The translations under genes and the position numbers were made by a program. The notes under the pieces are model-generated. The model did no database searches. It saw only the letters and a list, made by a program, of their open reading frames with translations, and was not told the origin of the DNA. From assembly GCF_013375935.1 (NCBI RefSeq), contig NZ_CP056117.1, positions 1,736,001-1,800,000 of the forward strand: 64,000 nt of DNA. Direction: 5' to 3'. Source of the DNA: Enterobacter cloacae. GTDB taxonomy: Bacteria > Pseudomonadota > Gammaproteobacteria > Enterobacterales > Enterobacteriaceae. Shown in pieces: positions 11,775-21,011 of the stretch (the first letter of the stretch is position 1; each line of letters opens with the position of its first letter).

Positions 11775-12452
11775 ATGAAAGTAACAACATTCACAGTAAC
11801 TACTTTACTATTCGTTGTAGCGCTAACGGGTTGTGCCAGCAAAATAAAACCTGAAACAGTAACCTCTAACAATGGTAGTTCAATTGAGATTATGGCTGTA
11901 TCAGCACAGGCAGATCTTAACAATAATCGTATTGCAGATAATTCACTGCGCGTAGTTACTCCGAATCATAACGCTGTTGGAAAAGGGTTGGCCGTTTTAT
12001 CTGTGTTAACCGGAAATATAAACCCCAGCAGTTTTGATAAAGAAAATTATAAAGGGGAAAGCATCGAGTCGCTCAAAAACCCTACTGATACCTATCTCAT
12101 GCAAGGTGCAAAGAAAAGTATCAGTAAGTGGATGGACTCCCAATCTAGCGGGTATGTTTATAAAGAACAACTTTATATTGGCCATGCTACCTGGGCATTG
12201 ATTTTTAAAGATGCCACAGCAGCAAATCCCGTTTATCAGCTGAAATATAAGGTAATTTTCTATAAGAAACCTGAGGGTGGAAGTATGTTTTCTGCATATA
12301 CTGTAGCTGAATGTTCTCCAGTTCCTGTGGAAGCGAGTCTTTCAGAATGGGAAAGCGAGAATTATAAGAAGGTGACTGTTGAAACCCAGAAATATATGGA
12401 TGCGTGTATCCTTGAGCTAAATAACCAACTCCCGCGTTTGCTGAAAAAGTAG
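11775..12452 (+). CDS. Hypothetical lipoprotein
   Basis: 225 residues. The ATG is preceded by AAGGAA at good spacing. The N-terminus MKVTTF, a hydrophobic stretch and LTGC (lipid-modified Cys at 20) make a clear lipoprotein signal; Ala at +2 relative to Cys suggests outer-membrane sorting. The mature part has no motif I recognise. The stretch around 130-165 (KEQLYIGHATWALIFKD... VYQLKYKVIFYKK) alternates like beta strands. The gene stands alone between two terminators in AT-rich DNA behind the cdi island. It is probably accessory rather than part of the CDI mechanism; function unknown. Confidence 0.75.
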   Translation: MKVTTFTVTTLLFVVALTGCASKIKPETVTSNNGSSIEIMAVSAQADLNNNRIADNSLRVVTPNHNAVGKGLAVLSVLTGNINPSSFDKENYKGESIESLKNPTDTYLMQGAKKSISKWMDSQSSGYVYKEQLYIGHATWALIFKDATAANPVYQLKYKVIFYKKPEGGSMFSAYTVAECSPVPVEASLSEWESENYKKVTVETQKYMDACILELNNQLPRLLKK

Positions 12453-12466
12453 CATATGTTTTAAAA

Positions 12467-12497
12467 AACATCCCGGTTTTAACGCCGGGATGTTATC
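12467..12497 (+). terminator. Terminator of the hypothetical lipoprotein gene
   Basis: Perfect 10-bp stem AACATCCCGG/CCGGGATGTT (12467-12476 with 12485-12494), 14 nt past the stop. The U-tract is weak, but an A-run precedes the stem, so it could also act on the opposite strand. Confidence 0.65.
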
Positions 12498-12500
12498 TCT

Positions 12501-12944
12501 TAAACGTCATTTATTCCTTCTTAATCACCGGTGCATTTCTCAAATCACTCAGCGCTCCTGAAAATTTTTTAACACCGTGCCACTTTATTTTTTATTGATA
12601 TCATCACGCTCATGACTTCAAGGTATCCCGTTGATCGAACGTGCATGTGCGAGTCACCTGGTTCTAAAAAATAATTATGGGAATGGCGAAGTGGCTTCGA
12701 AAAATATCATTGAATGAATGTTCCTGCGTACGCGCTGAAATCTCTTTATTAGCTGTTACACATACTCTCATTACCCGTTGCCGCGTTGTCCGCAGGTGTC
12801 TTTCAGCTTACCCAGCCCGCTACGCCCTTTTGCCATAAAATTCCTAAAATGTGTAATTTGCCAGCGACATCACTTTATCCTGTACTTGATTATTCATCTT
12901 CCATGTTAAAATACGTAGCAAACAACATTGTTAAAGGACAAACG
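12501..12944. other. Gap without a supported gene
   Basis: About 440 bases in which I see no gene with both a start and coding character. On the minus strand a short open frame without a start (about 12,521-12,600) ends LSDLRNAPVIKKE and could be the decayed tail of a gene. A plus-strand frame open from 12,786 runs into the small CDS at 12,945 but has no ribosome site of its own. Confidence 0.4.
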
Positions 12945-13190
12945 ATGAATATGAAGCTTTCCCTTTTTTGCGAAGATACGGGTTACAGTAAAAAGGATTC
13001 TCCTTTATGGACAGATGTCTGCGATGCGCTTCACCAGCTCAGGACAAATACTGGAAGCATCAATATTGAAGACGTTGTTAATCAAAAAACGCTCAGCATA
13101 CATTCTGATGGTAAGCATTTTCTGCTCTCCTTAATTGATGGTAAGGACGATAAAACAAATATTAAAACCATTCAAAGTGACTGTTTTTAA
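12945..13190 (+). CDS. Small hypothetical protein
   Basis: 81 residues. The ATG at 12945 is chosen over the longer frame from 12,786 because AAAGGA lies 8 nt upstream and the coding character begins there (MNMKLSLFCEDTGYSKKDSP). It has no signal peptide or membrane helix and is acidic, with a short Cys-containing N-terminus. The size, acidity and location behind a CDI island would suit another immunity-like or orphan-module protein, but no toxin fragment lies beside it and I do not recognise the family. Confidence 0.5.
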   Translation: MNMKLSLFCEDTGYSKKDSPLWTDVCDALHQLRTNTGSINIEDVVNQKTLSIHSDGKHFLLSLIDGKDDKTNIKTIQSDCF

Positions 13191-13585
13191 AGGAAAATAA
13201 GCTTTTCTTCGCCTGTCTCCTGGAACCGTCCTCGTGACCTGACGGGGGATTTCGATTTTGTGGCGGATGTGTCCAGAACCTTTTTTACTACGGGACAGGT
13301 TTAGTGGTTTTTCGCATTAAAAACAGCCCGTTTATATCAGTTTTTTTTATTTTGAGCGCATTGCTGAGATTATTATGAATAATGCGCAATTGATAACGAT
13401 TTTGTATTAGTTGAGACTGCAATACTGCATCATCCCACCATTCGCCGTATCGGTAGCTTACCTCTTCCTCGGATTTTCTGAATTATTCTCAAACCAGACA
13501 AACCTTCTCCGGATTCATCACATGATAGGCTATGGTATACACCGCGTTATGGAGCCGTTAGTGCCTAAGGAAAGAATAAACAATA
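13191..13585. other. Intergenic region upstream of the evgA-like gene
   Basis: About 395 AT-rich bases that should hold the promoter of the downstream two-component operon. TTGATA near 13,391 could be a -35 element, but I cannot pair it with a -10 confidently. A 66-codon frame (13,411-13,611) overlaps the next gene and lacks a ribosome site; it is not accepted. Confidence 0.4.
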
Positions 13586-14215
13586 ATGACGAAAATACTG
13601 CTCGTGGATGACCATCCGGCAATCTGCTTTGCCCTCAGGGTGCTGCTGGAAAAAAATCCGGATTTTACCGTGACGACATCCTCCGGCGAGAACCTGCTGG
13701 CGCTGCTGCACCGGGAGCAGCCGTCGCTGTTGATCCTCGACCTGGAGCTCAAAAATGCCGACGGGCTGGATCTTCTTCCGCGCATCAAGCACCACTTTCC
13801 TGCGCTCAGGGTGCTGGTTTACACCAACCAGCCAGCGGGGGTCTACGCGCTGCGTACGCTGAGGGCCGGGGCGAGCGGGTTTATCAATAAAAGCCTGGCG
13901 CTGGAGCGCGTCGAGCCTGCCTGTCAGCTGCTGCTGGACGGCTATCACTGTTTCCCGGAAGAGACGTTCGCGAAAGCCGCAGAGGCTACTGAGGTAAAAC
14001 CTGACGCCCGGGCGCTGCTGTCGCGTTTCTCCGATCGTGAAATTGCGGTGCTGAACTATCTGAAGCAGGGGAGTAGCAACAAGGAGATTGCCGACCGGCT
14101 GGCGCTCAGCAATAAAACCATCAGCACCTATAAGGCGCGAATGATGAAAAAAAGCGGCGTTGCCCATTTTGAACAACTTTTCGATCTTCTTGATACCCCA
14201 GGGTCAGAGACGTGA
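13586..14215 (+). CDS. EvgA-like response regulator (NarL/LuxR family)
   Basis: 209 residues. The receiver domain has the acidic pair DD (8-9), phospho-acceptor D52 in LILDLEL, a conserved Thr in VYTN and Lys in FINKS, so it looks phosphorylatable. The C-terminal LuxR-type helix-turn-helix (about 145-200) reads LSRFSDREIAVLNYLKQGSS then NKEIADRLALSNKTISTYKA. The stop overlaps the GTG start of the sensor kinase (GTGA), so the pair is translationally coupled. Size, order and the partner match the EvgA/EvgS and BvgA/BvgS type, although the pair is not in the E. coli evgAS setting. Targets are unknown; the surface-protein genes downstream are candidates by proximity only. Confidence 0.9.
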   Translation: MTKILLVDDHPAICFALRVLLEKNPDFTVTTSSGENLLALLHREQPSLLILDLELKNADGLDLLPRIKHHFPALRVLVYTNQPAGVYALRTLRAGASGFINKSLALERVEPACQLLLDGYHCFPEETFAKAAEATEVKPDARALLSRFSDREIAVLNYLKQGSSNKEIADRLALSNKTISTYKARMMKKSGVAHFEQLFDLLDTPGSET

Positions 14216-17200
14216 GAGCCGTTACCTTTATCCTGCTTTTTTGCCTTGCATTCACCGCGTGCGCCGCGCAGCAGGAAGCAACTCTTCGCCTGCTGGCACG
14301 TAGCCATGAAAAGGTGATCGAGCCGGGACTCAGCGGCAGCGAATGGCGCTGGGTGCGCGAGCATCGCAAAATCCGTATGGCGGTCTGGGAGCCGATGATG
14401 CCCCCTTACGACATCACCACCGGGCTGAACGATTACGGCGGTATCAATGCGGATTTCACCGGGCTGGTGGCGGAAAACCTCGGTATCGAGATTGACGTTG
14501 TGCGCTATCCGACCTATGACGATGCCCTGGCCGCGCTGCGGGCAGGCAAGGCCGATTTTATGCCCCAGGCCGGGAGGCAACAGCAGAAACAGGGGCTGAT
14601 GCTGAGCGTGCCCTACAGCGACAACATTGCGGTTGAAGTGATTAACACCGATGCTTCGCCCGATGAGCCGGTGAAAAGGATCGCCGTTTCCCCTGTCTAC
14701 AGCAGCAGCGAGGTGCTGGCCCGCTATCCGGGCGCCAGCATCGTTAAATTCTCCTCCACCCGGCATGCGCTGGAGGCGCTGGCCTTTCGCAAAATCGATC
14801 TGTTCTTCAGCGATGCCATCACCGCGCGCTACCTGGCGAGCCAGTCTGCTTTAAGCAATCTCAGCATTCGCCCGGTGGCGGACACGTTCGATGCCCCGGG
14901 TTTCTCTTTCGCCGCGATGCCGAAGATGGCGGTCTGGATCGCGATTCTCGACAAGATGCTGATGGCGCTGCCGGAGAACGCGGGCGTGGAGATCCACCGT
15001 CGCTGGAGCGGAGGGATCCCGCTCTCACTCAGCGAGGAGCCACCGCCCTATACCTCGCTCGAACATAAATGGATCAAAGAACATTCCCGGATCCGCGTCG
15101 CGGTGGCGCAGGATAATGGCCCGATAGCCTTTTTCAACGAGCGCGGGCAGCTGCGCGGCATCCTGGCGGATCTTCTGACCGCGCTGCGCCTGCGCACCGG
15201 GTTTACCTTTGAAATCCGCCGTTATCCCAGCCAGGAAGCCGCCTTCAGGGCGGTTAACCGGGGGGAGGCCGAGCTGATTGCCGGCGTGACTCAGGAGGGG
15301 ATCTGGCAGGCGGATCTCCTGACTACCCGAACCTGGCTGTATAACTCCTGGGTTATGGTTGGGCGCGCGCTTCCCGGAAAGGAGGTGCTTCAGCCACGCG
15401 TGGTGAGCCTGCGCGGTGAGGCGCCGGACGGCTGGCTTGGCAGGCAAAACAGCGGGCAGACGGCGAAGGTCGATACCTGGTGGCAGGGGTTTAACAGCGT
15501 GCTGAATGATAAAAACGACATGATGGTTGTGCCGCTTATCATTGCAAATGCCCAGCTCAGCCGTAAAGAATTTGCCTCACTGAAAATATTAGCCAGCATT
15601 GATGCCGAGCCGCTGCGCTTTGCGTTTGGCGCGTCGCGGGAGGCCTGGCCGCTGATCGGCATTCTGAATAAAGCGCTGATCAACATCCCGCCCGAGGATC
15701 TCCATGCCCTGACGCGTGGCGGCAGTACGGGCAATGTGTTTGCCTCTGTGTCGGCGTCCGCGCTGTCGAAAGCGTGGGCGGTGACGTTCATCCTCGCAGG
15801 CACGGCGCTGCTGGCGCTGGCGGCAGGGTGGATTTATCGTCGGCGGCGAATCCGGCAGGCGCGCATCCGGAAGCTTATTCAGACGCTGCGCGCGGCGAAG
15901 CATCGCGCAGAGCGTGCCCGTCGCGGAAAAAGCGCATTTCTGGCCACCATGAGCCATGAAATCCGCACGCCGGTCAGCGCCATCATCGGCATGCTGGAGC
16001 TGGTGATGAAACGCCCCGACAATGCCCCGCAAAACCCGCAGTCGATACGGGTTGCCTGGGACGCGGCGCAGTCGCTGTTGCTGCTTATCGGGAATATCCT
16101 TGATGTGGAGCGGATTGCGTCCGGCCGTCTGGTGCTCCGCCCGGAGCGCGCTTCGCTTCGAAACCTGATAGAAGGTACCGTGTCGCAGTTTGAGGGGCTG
16201 GCCGCCCGGAAATCATTGAAGCTGCTGCTGGAAATAGATGCGGCCCTGAAAGGGGACGTATTGACAGACGTGATGCGTTTTCGCCAGATCGTCACCAACC
16301 TGCTGGGTAACGCCATAAAATTCACCGACCGCGGTCAGGTGATGCTGCGCGCGCAGCCGCAATGGCAGAACGGCGAGTTTATGCTGCTGGAGCTGACGAT
16401 TGCAGACACCGGCGAGGGCATGGACGACGAGACGCAACGGCGCCTGTTCCGGCCTTTTAGCCAGGGAGAGAGCCGCAACAGGGCTCAGGGCAGCGGGCTG
16501 GGGCTCTATATTTGCCGCCAGCTCGCGGACATGATGGAAGGGGATCTCACGCTGAACAGCGTGCCGGGCGAGGGGACTACGGTCACGGTAACGCTCAGGC
16601 TGCCCGTCATGGACGCACTGCCAGAGAAAGAGGCTAAGGCTTCTGCGCCGCCCGACAAACGCGCTGCGTTGAGCGTTATGGTGGTAGACGATAATCCGGC
16701 TGGGCGGATGCTGCTTGCCCAGCAGCTTGAGTGGCTGGGGCATGGCGTCATCCAGTTCGACAGCCCGAAAATGCTGATCGAGAGCCTGGCAACCCGACGG
16801 CCGGACGCGGCGATCGTGGACTGCAATATGCCGGAAATGAGCGGCTATGCCCTGTCGCGCATCATCAGTGAACGTTACCCGGACGTCGCGGTGTTTGGCA
16901 TGACGGCGGACGCGCGCGAGTCCGTCCGGGATGAGGCCCGGGAAGCAGGAATGCGCGACTGTATCTTCAAACCGGTCACGCTCGCGGCGCTGGAAAACCT
17001 GCTCGCCTCCCTGAACCCGTCCGGGAATTCCCCTGCGGTTGCTCATCCCTCCCTGACGCTGCCCGCGGCGCTGCTGGACGGCGAGCATCTGACGACGTTT
17101 CTGGATCTTCAGATAACCGTGCTGGAGGAGACGCTGCGCGATATCGCGCTGTGGCGAGACGATCCCGGCACGCCATTGACCGAAACGCTGCACCGGCTGC

Positions 17201-17400
17201 GGGGCGGTATTCAACTGCTCGGAATGCCGGCGCTGGAAGCTCGCTGCCTTGAGCAGGAGCAGGCCGTTAGCCGTGACGGTATCCGTAAGCTTGAGGAGGA
17301 TATTCAGGCCCTGAAGGGCGCATTACAGCACTGGCGCGAGACGGGACTACAGCCGGGCAAGACCGTCCTACAGCAGAATGAGGACGGGCGTACAGCGTAA
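14212..17400 (+). CDS. EvgS/BvgS-like hybrid sensor kinase
   Basis: 1062 residues, GTG start overlapping the regulator stop. An N-terminal signal is followed by two periplasmic solute-binding-like (SBP_bac_3, Venus flytrap) domains, about 50-270 and 285-510. One membrane helix (about 519-540, AVTFILAGTALLALAAGW) leads to a HisKA domain with H582 (MSHEIRTP), a HATPase with NLLGNAIKF, DTGEGM and GSGLGLYI, a receiver with D870 (VDCNMPEMSG), and a C-terminal HPt with H994 (LHRLRG). All phosphorelay residues are present, so the protein should run a His-Asp-His relay to the upstream regulator. The signal ends FTAC, which could pass for a lipobox, but the family is anchored by the helix. Signal sensed: unknown. 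Confidence 0.92.
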   Translation: MRAVTFILLFCLAFTACAAQQEATLRLLARSHEKVIEPGLSGSEWRWVREHRKIRMAVWEPMMPPYDITTGLNDYGGINADFTGLVAENLGIEIDVVRYPTYDDALAALRAGKADFMPQAGRQQQKQGLMLSVPYSDNIAVEVINTDASPDEPVKRIAVSPVYSSSEVLARYPGASIVKFSSTRHALEALAFRKIDLFFSDAITARYLASQSALSNLSIRPVADTFDAPGFSFAAMPKMAVWIAILDKMLMALPENAGVEIHRRWSGGIPLSLSEEPPPYTSLEHKWIKEHSRIRVAVAQDNGPIAFFNERGQLRGILADLLTALRLRTGFTFEIRRYPSQEAAFRAVNRGEAELIAGVTQEGIWQADLLTTRTWLYNSWVMVGRALPGKEVLQPRVVSLRGEAPDGWLGRQNSGQTAKVDTWWQGFNSVLNDKNDMMVVPLIIANAQLSRKEFASLKILASIDAEPLRFAFGASREAWPLIGILNKALINIPPEDLHALTRGGSTGNVFASVSASALSKAWAVTFILAGTALLALAAGWIYRRRRIRQARIRKLIQTLRAAKHRAERARRGKSAFLATMSHEIRTPVSAIIGMLELVMKRPDNAPQNPQSIRVAWDAAQSLLLLIGNILDVERIASGRLVLRPERASLRNLIEGTVSQFEGLAARKSLKLLLEIDAALKGDVLTDVMRFRQIVTNLLGNAIKFTDRGQVMLRAQPQWQNGEFMLLELTIADTGEGMDDETQRRLFRPFSQGESRNRAQGSGLGLYICRQLADMMEGDLTLNSVPGEGTTVTVTLRLPVMDALPEKEAKASAPPDKRAALSVMVVDDNPAGRMLLAQQLEWLGHGVIQFDSPKMLIESLATRRPDAAIVDCNMPEMSGYALSRIISERYPDVAVFGMTADARESVRDEAREAGMRDCIFKPVTLAALENLLASLNPSGNSPAVAHPSLTLPAALLDGEHLTTFLDLQITVLEETLRDIALWRDDPGTPLTETLHRLRGGIQLLGMPALEARCLEQEQAVSRDGIRKLEEDIQALKGALQHWRETGLQPGKTVLQQNEDGRTA

Positions 17401-17462
17401 GCGTCCCGCCCGCCGGGGTACGCTTTGATTCGAGGACATTCACGCATAAAGGAGATATCCCA

Positions 17463-17891
17463 ATGAAAAAACTCGTATCCGCGCTGGCCGTTATTGCCGC
17501 TGTTGGCATGTTCACCTCCGCACAGGCGGCAGAAAGCTGCTCCGCGAAAGCCGCCGCGCTGGAAAAAGAGATCCGTATTGCCCAGCAGTACGGTAATACT
17601 TACAAGGTTAACGGCCTGAAAAAGGCGCTGGCTGAAGTTAAAGCGCACTGTACCCCGGCAAGCGTGCTGGCTGACGCGCAGAAGGACGTGAAGAAGCTGG
17701 AGAAAAAGCTGGCCGAGAAGCGTGAAGATATTGCCGAGGTTCAGGCTGACCTGCGTGAGGCGAAAGCCAAAGGTGACAGCAAGAAAGTGGCAAAATATCA
17801 GCGCAAGCTGGCAGAAAAACAGAGCGATCTGAGCAACATTCAGCAGGAGCTGAACCGCGCACGCGCCGCGCTTGCATCCCTTCAGAAATAA
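17463..17891 (+). CDS. DUF1090 periplasmic protein, YqjC-like
   Basis: 142 residues. Strong ribosome site (AAGGAG) and a clear Sec signal cut after AQA (about residue 23). The mature protein is almost entirely charged alpha-helix with Lys/Glu heptads (ADAQKDVKKLEKKLAEKRED, then a second coiled-coil segment) and one Cys pair, matching the DUF1090 family of which E. coli YqjC is a member. The family's role is not established. It is followed directly by a strong terminator, so it is a single-gene unit or the end of the two-component operon; only 62 bp separates it from the kinase gene. Confidence 0.85.
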   Translation: MKKLVSALAVIAAVGMFTSAQAAESCSAKAAALEKEIRIAQQYGNTYKVNGLKKALAEVKAHCTPASVLADAQKDVKKLEKKLAEKREDIAEVQADLREAKAKGDSKKVAKYQRKLAEKQSDLSNIQQELNRARAALASLQK

Positions 17892-17903
17892 CGTTTTTAT
17901 CTG

Positions 17904-17939
17904 AAAAAGGTGAGGAGGCTTCTGCCTCTTCACCTTTTT
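17904..17939. terminator. Strong bidirectional terminator
   Basis: 15-bp stem (17904-17918 with 17925-17939, one G-U pair) that starts with five A and ends in five T. It lies 13 nt after the DUF1090 stop. A GTG at 17910 falls inside the stem, which argues against using it as the start of the usher gene. Confidence 0.9.
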
Positions 17940-17954
17940 GCGCTGCCTGCCACC

Positions 17955-20084
17955 ATGACGTTACTCCGTCTTTTCTGCTTTATGCTGCTGTTCGCGATGG
18001 CAGAAAGTCGCGCGGGCAGCCAAAAGACGTGGGTGATCCTCAATAACCTCTATAAGGGCGCGATTTCGCTTGATGTTGCAGCCTCCGGCCCTTGCCTCAG
18101 CCAGCCGCTGCTGGAGGAGTGGGGCGTGCGTAACGCGGTGCTTGCGCGTCTGGGCTGGGATGCCAGAGGTTGCCTGACGCCGCAGTCTGCGGAGCAGTTT
18201 AACCTCAAATACTGGTATCGCCCGCAGGCGCAGCTCCTGACGCTCCTGTTCCCGAACGAGGCCATCAGCCCTCAGCAGAATGGCGTCAGCACCAGCCGCT
18301 GGGATGACGGCATCAACGCGCTGTTTATCAACTATCGTCTGGATGCGGACAATAGCCTGGCGCAGTACGACTGGGAGCGTTCCGGCACTGACGCCACGCT
18401 GAGCCTGGACAACGGCCTTAACGTGGGGCCCTGGCGGCTGCGTTATCAAAACACCTTCTGGCGTGAAAAAGGGGGCCACCACGGCTCGTACAGCAACGCG
18501 ATGTCGCTCTGGCGCAGCATTACGCCGCTGCGTTCGCGGTTGACCTTTGGCGACGGCAATACCTCTTCAACCCTCTTCGACAGCCTGCCGTTTCGCGGTG
18601 CGTCACTCGCCAGCGACGAGGCGATGTACCCCGACAGCTGGCGACCCTATTCGCCCTGGATCAACGGCTATGCCCGCACGGAGGCTGAAGTGACCATCCA
18701 TCAGAACGGCGTACGCGTTTACCGTATTCACGTTCCGCCCGGGCCGTTTACCATTCGTGATTTTTATCCACCGGACCCGGACGGCAATCTGGAAATGACG
18801 ATTCAGGAGAGCGACGGAACGGAGCGTACCCGCCTGCTGCCCTATTCGAGCATGCCCAATCTGGTGCATCACGGGCTCTTTAGCTACGAGCTGGCCGCCG
18901 GCCGCTACAGGCCTTTTCGCGGTATCGACAGGGATAAGGACCGCTTCTGGCAGAGCACACTCTCGTGGGGGATTGCCCCGCATGTCACCGCGTTTGCCGG
19001 GCTACAGCAGGGAGAGCACTACTTCAGCCATGTCGCAGGCTTTGGCGGAAACTTGGGGCTGTGGGGCGCCTTTTCCGGCGATGTCACCGCGGCTCGCTAC
19101 ACGCAAAATGAAGCCACCCTGCGCGGCAGGGTCTGGCGCCTGCGCTATGCCAAAGCCTTTTTCACGACCGAAACCAGCCTCACCGCTCAGCTCCAGTGGT
19201 ATCCGCGCGGCGGGCAGTACCGTTCGCTGGAAGAAAAAATCGCGCGGGCTGAACTGCTCCGGTACGGCTGGGATGATGACCTCACCCGGCGGGCGCTTCG
19301 CGGGCAGCTGGAGCTCAATCAGAATTTTGGCGAGGACGCGAGCATGAGCCTGTCGTGGCACTGGCTAAAGTCACGCGAGCCTGACGCGGGCAGCGCGGGA
19401 GTGACGCTGAGCCTGGACGCAACCTTGCGCAACGTGGATTTCAGCGTATACGGCGGCTATGAGCGCTACGGCAAAAACCCGGATGAAGCCACGGTGGGGA
19501 TTAACATCAGCGTGCCTTTATCCCTGTGGGGCGCGACGAGCAATGTCGGCTATATCACCGAGCTCGCCAGCCGGGGGGAAGATAGCCATGGGGTGAACGT
19601 ATACGGGTCGGCGCTGAGTGATTACAGCCTGCGTTACGATCTCCAGGCGACACATACCGTACACCGCAATGACGAACTCTCTGCGAGCCTGGGCTATCAG
19701 TACAACGCGGGCGAGCTGAATCTCAGCATGGTGCGCGGGGGAACGCGCCGTGATTATCATGCCGACGCCAGCGGCAGCATTCTGGTACACGCTGACGGCG
19801 TAACGCTTGGGCAGCAGCTCGGCAGCACCGCAGCGCTGGTGGACGTGCCGGACACGCCGGGAATTGGCTTCTATAACCAGTTTGGCTCAACAACCAATGC
19901 CAGCGGCGAACTTCTGGTGAGCTACCTGACGCCATGGCGGGTAAACCGGATTACGATCGATAGCCTGAGCCTGCCGGAAAATACCGCGCCGGATGTGACG
20001 GAGCTGGAATCAGTCCCGACCGATGGCGCGATCGTTCTGCTGCGTTTCCCTCAGCCTGTTATGCATTCAAATAAAGCTGAATGA
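17955..20084 (+). CDS. Orphan fimbrial usher, C-terminally short
   Basis: Outer-membrane usher of the FimD/PapC chaperone-usher type. ATG 17955 begins a signal sequence (MTLLRLFCFMLLFAMAESRA); an in-frame GTG at 17910 lies inside the terminator hairpin and is rejected. The N-terminal pilin-chaperone-binding domain includes GPCLSQPLLEEWGV. The barrel and plug carry the usher hallmark (NGVRVYRIHVPPGPFTIRDF then GNLEMTIQESDG, about 255-290). About 709 residues is short for the family. It stops shortly after VPTDGAIVLLRFPQPV, where ushers normally continue into two C-terminal periplasmic domains. No chaperone, pilin or adhesin gene lies beside it. Either a decayed fimbrial locus or a reduced usher; no strong ribosome site is visible. 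Confidence 0.8.
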   Translation: MTLLRLFCFMLLFAMAESRAGSQKTWVILNNLYKGAISLDVAASGPCLSQPLLEEWGVRNAVLARLGWDARGCLTPQSAEQFNLKYWYRPQAQLLTLLFPNEAISPQQNGVSTSRWDDGINALFINYRLDADNSLAQYDWERSGTDATLSLDNGLNVGPWRLRYQNTFWREKGGHHGSYSNAMSLWRSITPLRSRLTFGDGNTSSTLFDSLPFRGASLASDEAMYPDSWRPYSPWINGYARTEAEVTIHQNGVRVYRIHVPPGPFTIRDFYPPDPDGNLEMTIQESDGTERTRLLPYSSMPNLVHHGLFSYELAAGRYRPFRGIDRDKDRFWQSTLSWGIAPHVTAFAGLQQGEHYFSHVAGFGGNLGLWGAFSGDVTAARYTQNEATLRGRVWRLRYAKAFFTTETSLTAQLQWYPRGGQYRSLEEKIARAELLRYGWDDDLTRRALRGQLELNQNFGEDASMSLSWHWLKSREPDAGSAGVTLSLDATLRNVDFSVYGGYERYGKNPDEATVGINISVPLSLWGATSNVGYITELASRGEDSHGVNVYGSALSDYSLRYDLQATHTVHRNDELSASLGYQYNAGELNLSMVRGGTRRDYHADASGSILVHADGVTLGQQLGSTAALVDVPDTPGIGFYNQFGSTTNASGELLVSYLTPWRVNRITIDSLSLPENTAPDVTELESVPTDGAIVLLRFPQPVMHSNKAE

Positions 20085-20249
20085 CATCAGGAACGGGTCA
20101 AATATCTAGGTAAAACTACCAGGTCATGCACGTATTCATCCCAATAGTTTGCCCTTTCGGGACTGCTTATGATTCGTCTCACTGACTGTTTTTCCTCGCA
20201 TCGGCGAACGAGGGTTCGACGAGCGGAATATTTTTTCAACGGAGCGTAG

Positions 20250-20933
20250 ATGAATATGAAAGCTATCCTGGTCGCCCTGCCGGTTGCGATGATGCCGGCT
20301 ACCGTTCTGGCGGCAAACGCTGAGGAAGGGTATTACGGTTCGGCAAAATACCTGCAAACTGAACAGCGCGCAAAGGAGATGGATACCAGCGCGCGTCCGG
20401 GCGTCGGCCAGTTTGTGGGCGGTAAGGAGAAAGAGCACCTTGATGGCGCGGCGATTGCCGCAGGCTATCAGTTCGGTAACGGCTGGCGTGCAGAAGGTGA
20501 ATACACCTTTAAGCAAAAGACGGAGTACACCAGCGGCTCCAGCACGTTCGCGAACAGCTACAACCATCTGCAAACGGAAGCCGAACGTCTGATGCTCAAC
20601 GTTTATCGCGATTATGAACTGGGCTACGGCGTCTCTGTTTACGGTACCGCAGGGCTTGGCGTGAGCAAGATTAAAGCGGGCGGCTGGCAGGGCAACCCTG
20701 GCCGTGAATACGGCTCAACCACCCAAAGCAACCTGACCTACGCGTTAGGGGCGGGGATAAGCTACACGCCGGTTGAGCGTCTGTATGTCGATCTGGGCTA
20801 TCGCTATATCGATATGGGGAAAATCGAAAGCGGATATAACAATTTTACAAACGCGCGAGGCTTAAAAGATGAGCAGATGAAAGCGCATATTGTCTCTGAC
20901 GAATTTACGCTGGGTATGCGTTACGTGTTTTAA
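20250..20933 (+). CDS. Outer-membrane beta-barrel protein
   Basis: 227 residues, ribosome site CGGAGCG, start MNMKAILVALPVAMMPATVL with cleavage after LAA. The rest alternates in beta-strand fashion, with aromatic girdle residues and a C-terminal Phe (LGMRYVF), the signature of a Bam-assembled barrel. An eight-stranded fold of the OmpX/Ail or Opa-like type fits the size (strands such as GAAIAAGYQFGNGWRAEGEY and LYVDLGYRYIDMG). It stands alone, ends in a good terminator, and is the last host gene before the phage island. Ligand unknown; an adhesin or porin-like role is only a guess. Confidence 0.8.
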   Translation: MNMKAILVALPVAMMPATVLAANAEEGYYGSAKYLQTEQRAKEMDTSARPGVGQFVGGKEKEHLDGAAIAAGYQFGNGWRAEGEYTFKQKTEYTSGSSTFANSYNHLQTEAERLMLNVYRDYELGYGVSVYGTAGLGVSKIKAGGWQGNPGREYGSTTQSNLTYALGAGISYTPVERLYVDLGYRYIDMGKIESGYNNFTNARGLKDEQMKAHIVSDEFTLGMRYVF

Positions 20934-20952
20934 CCGGGTGCGGCAAAACAGG

Positions 20953-20986
20953 GCCAACGCCGTAGAAATGCGGGGTTGGCTTTTTT
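20953..20986 (+). terminator. Terminator of the barrel gene
   Basis: GCCAACGCCG pairs with CGGGGTTGGC (20953-20962 with 20971-20980, one mismatch) and is followed by six T. It marks the left boundary of the phage island: the CI stop lies only 25 bp further on, so no integrase gene fits here. Confidence 0.85.
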
Positions 20987-21011
20987 ATGGCGAGCAGGTA
21001 CCTGCTCGCCA

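Noticed and set aside
12521..12600. Minus-strand tail reading ALSDLRNAPVIKKE
   Set aside because: No start codon and only about 26 codons; perhaps a decayed gene end, but too short to call a pseudogene.
13411..13611. 66-codon plus-strand frame overlapping the evgA-like start
   Set aside because: No ribosome site, no coding character, overlaps a certain gene.
20934..21011. attL copy of the ileX 3' end at the island's left border
   Set aside because: No stretch matching the tRNA 3' end is visible; only a terminator lies here.
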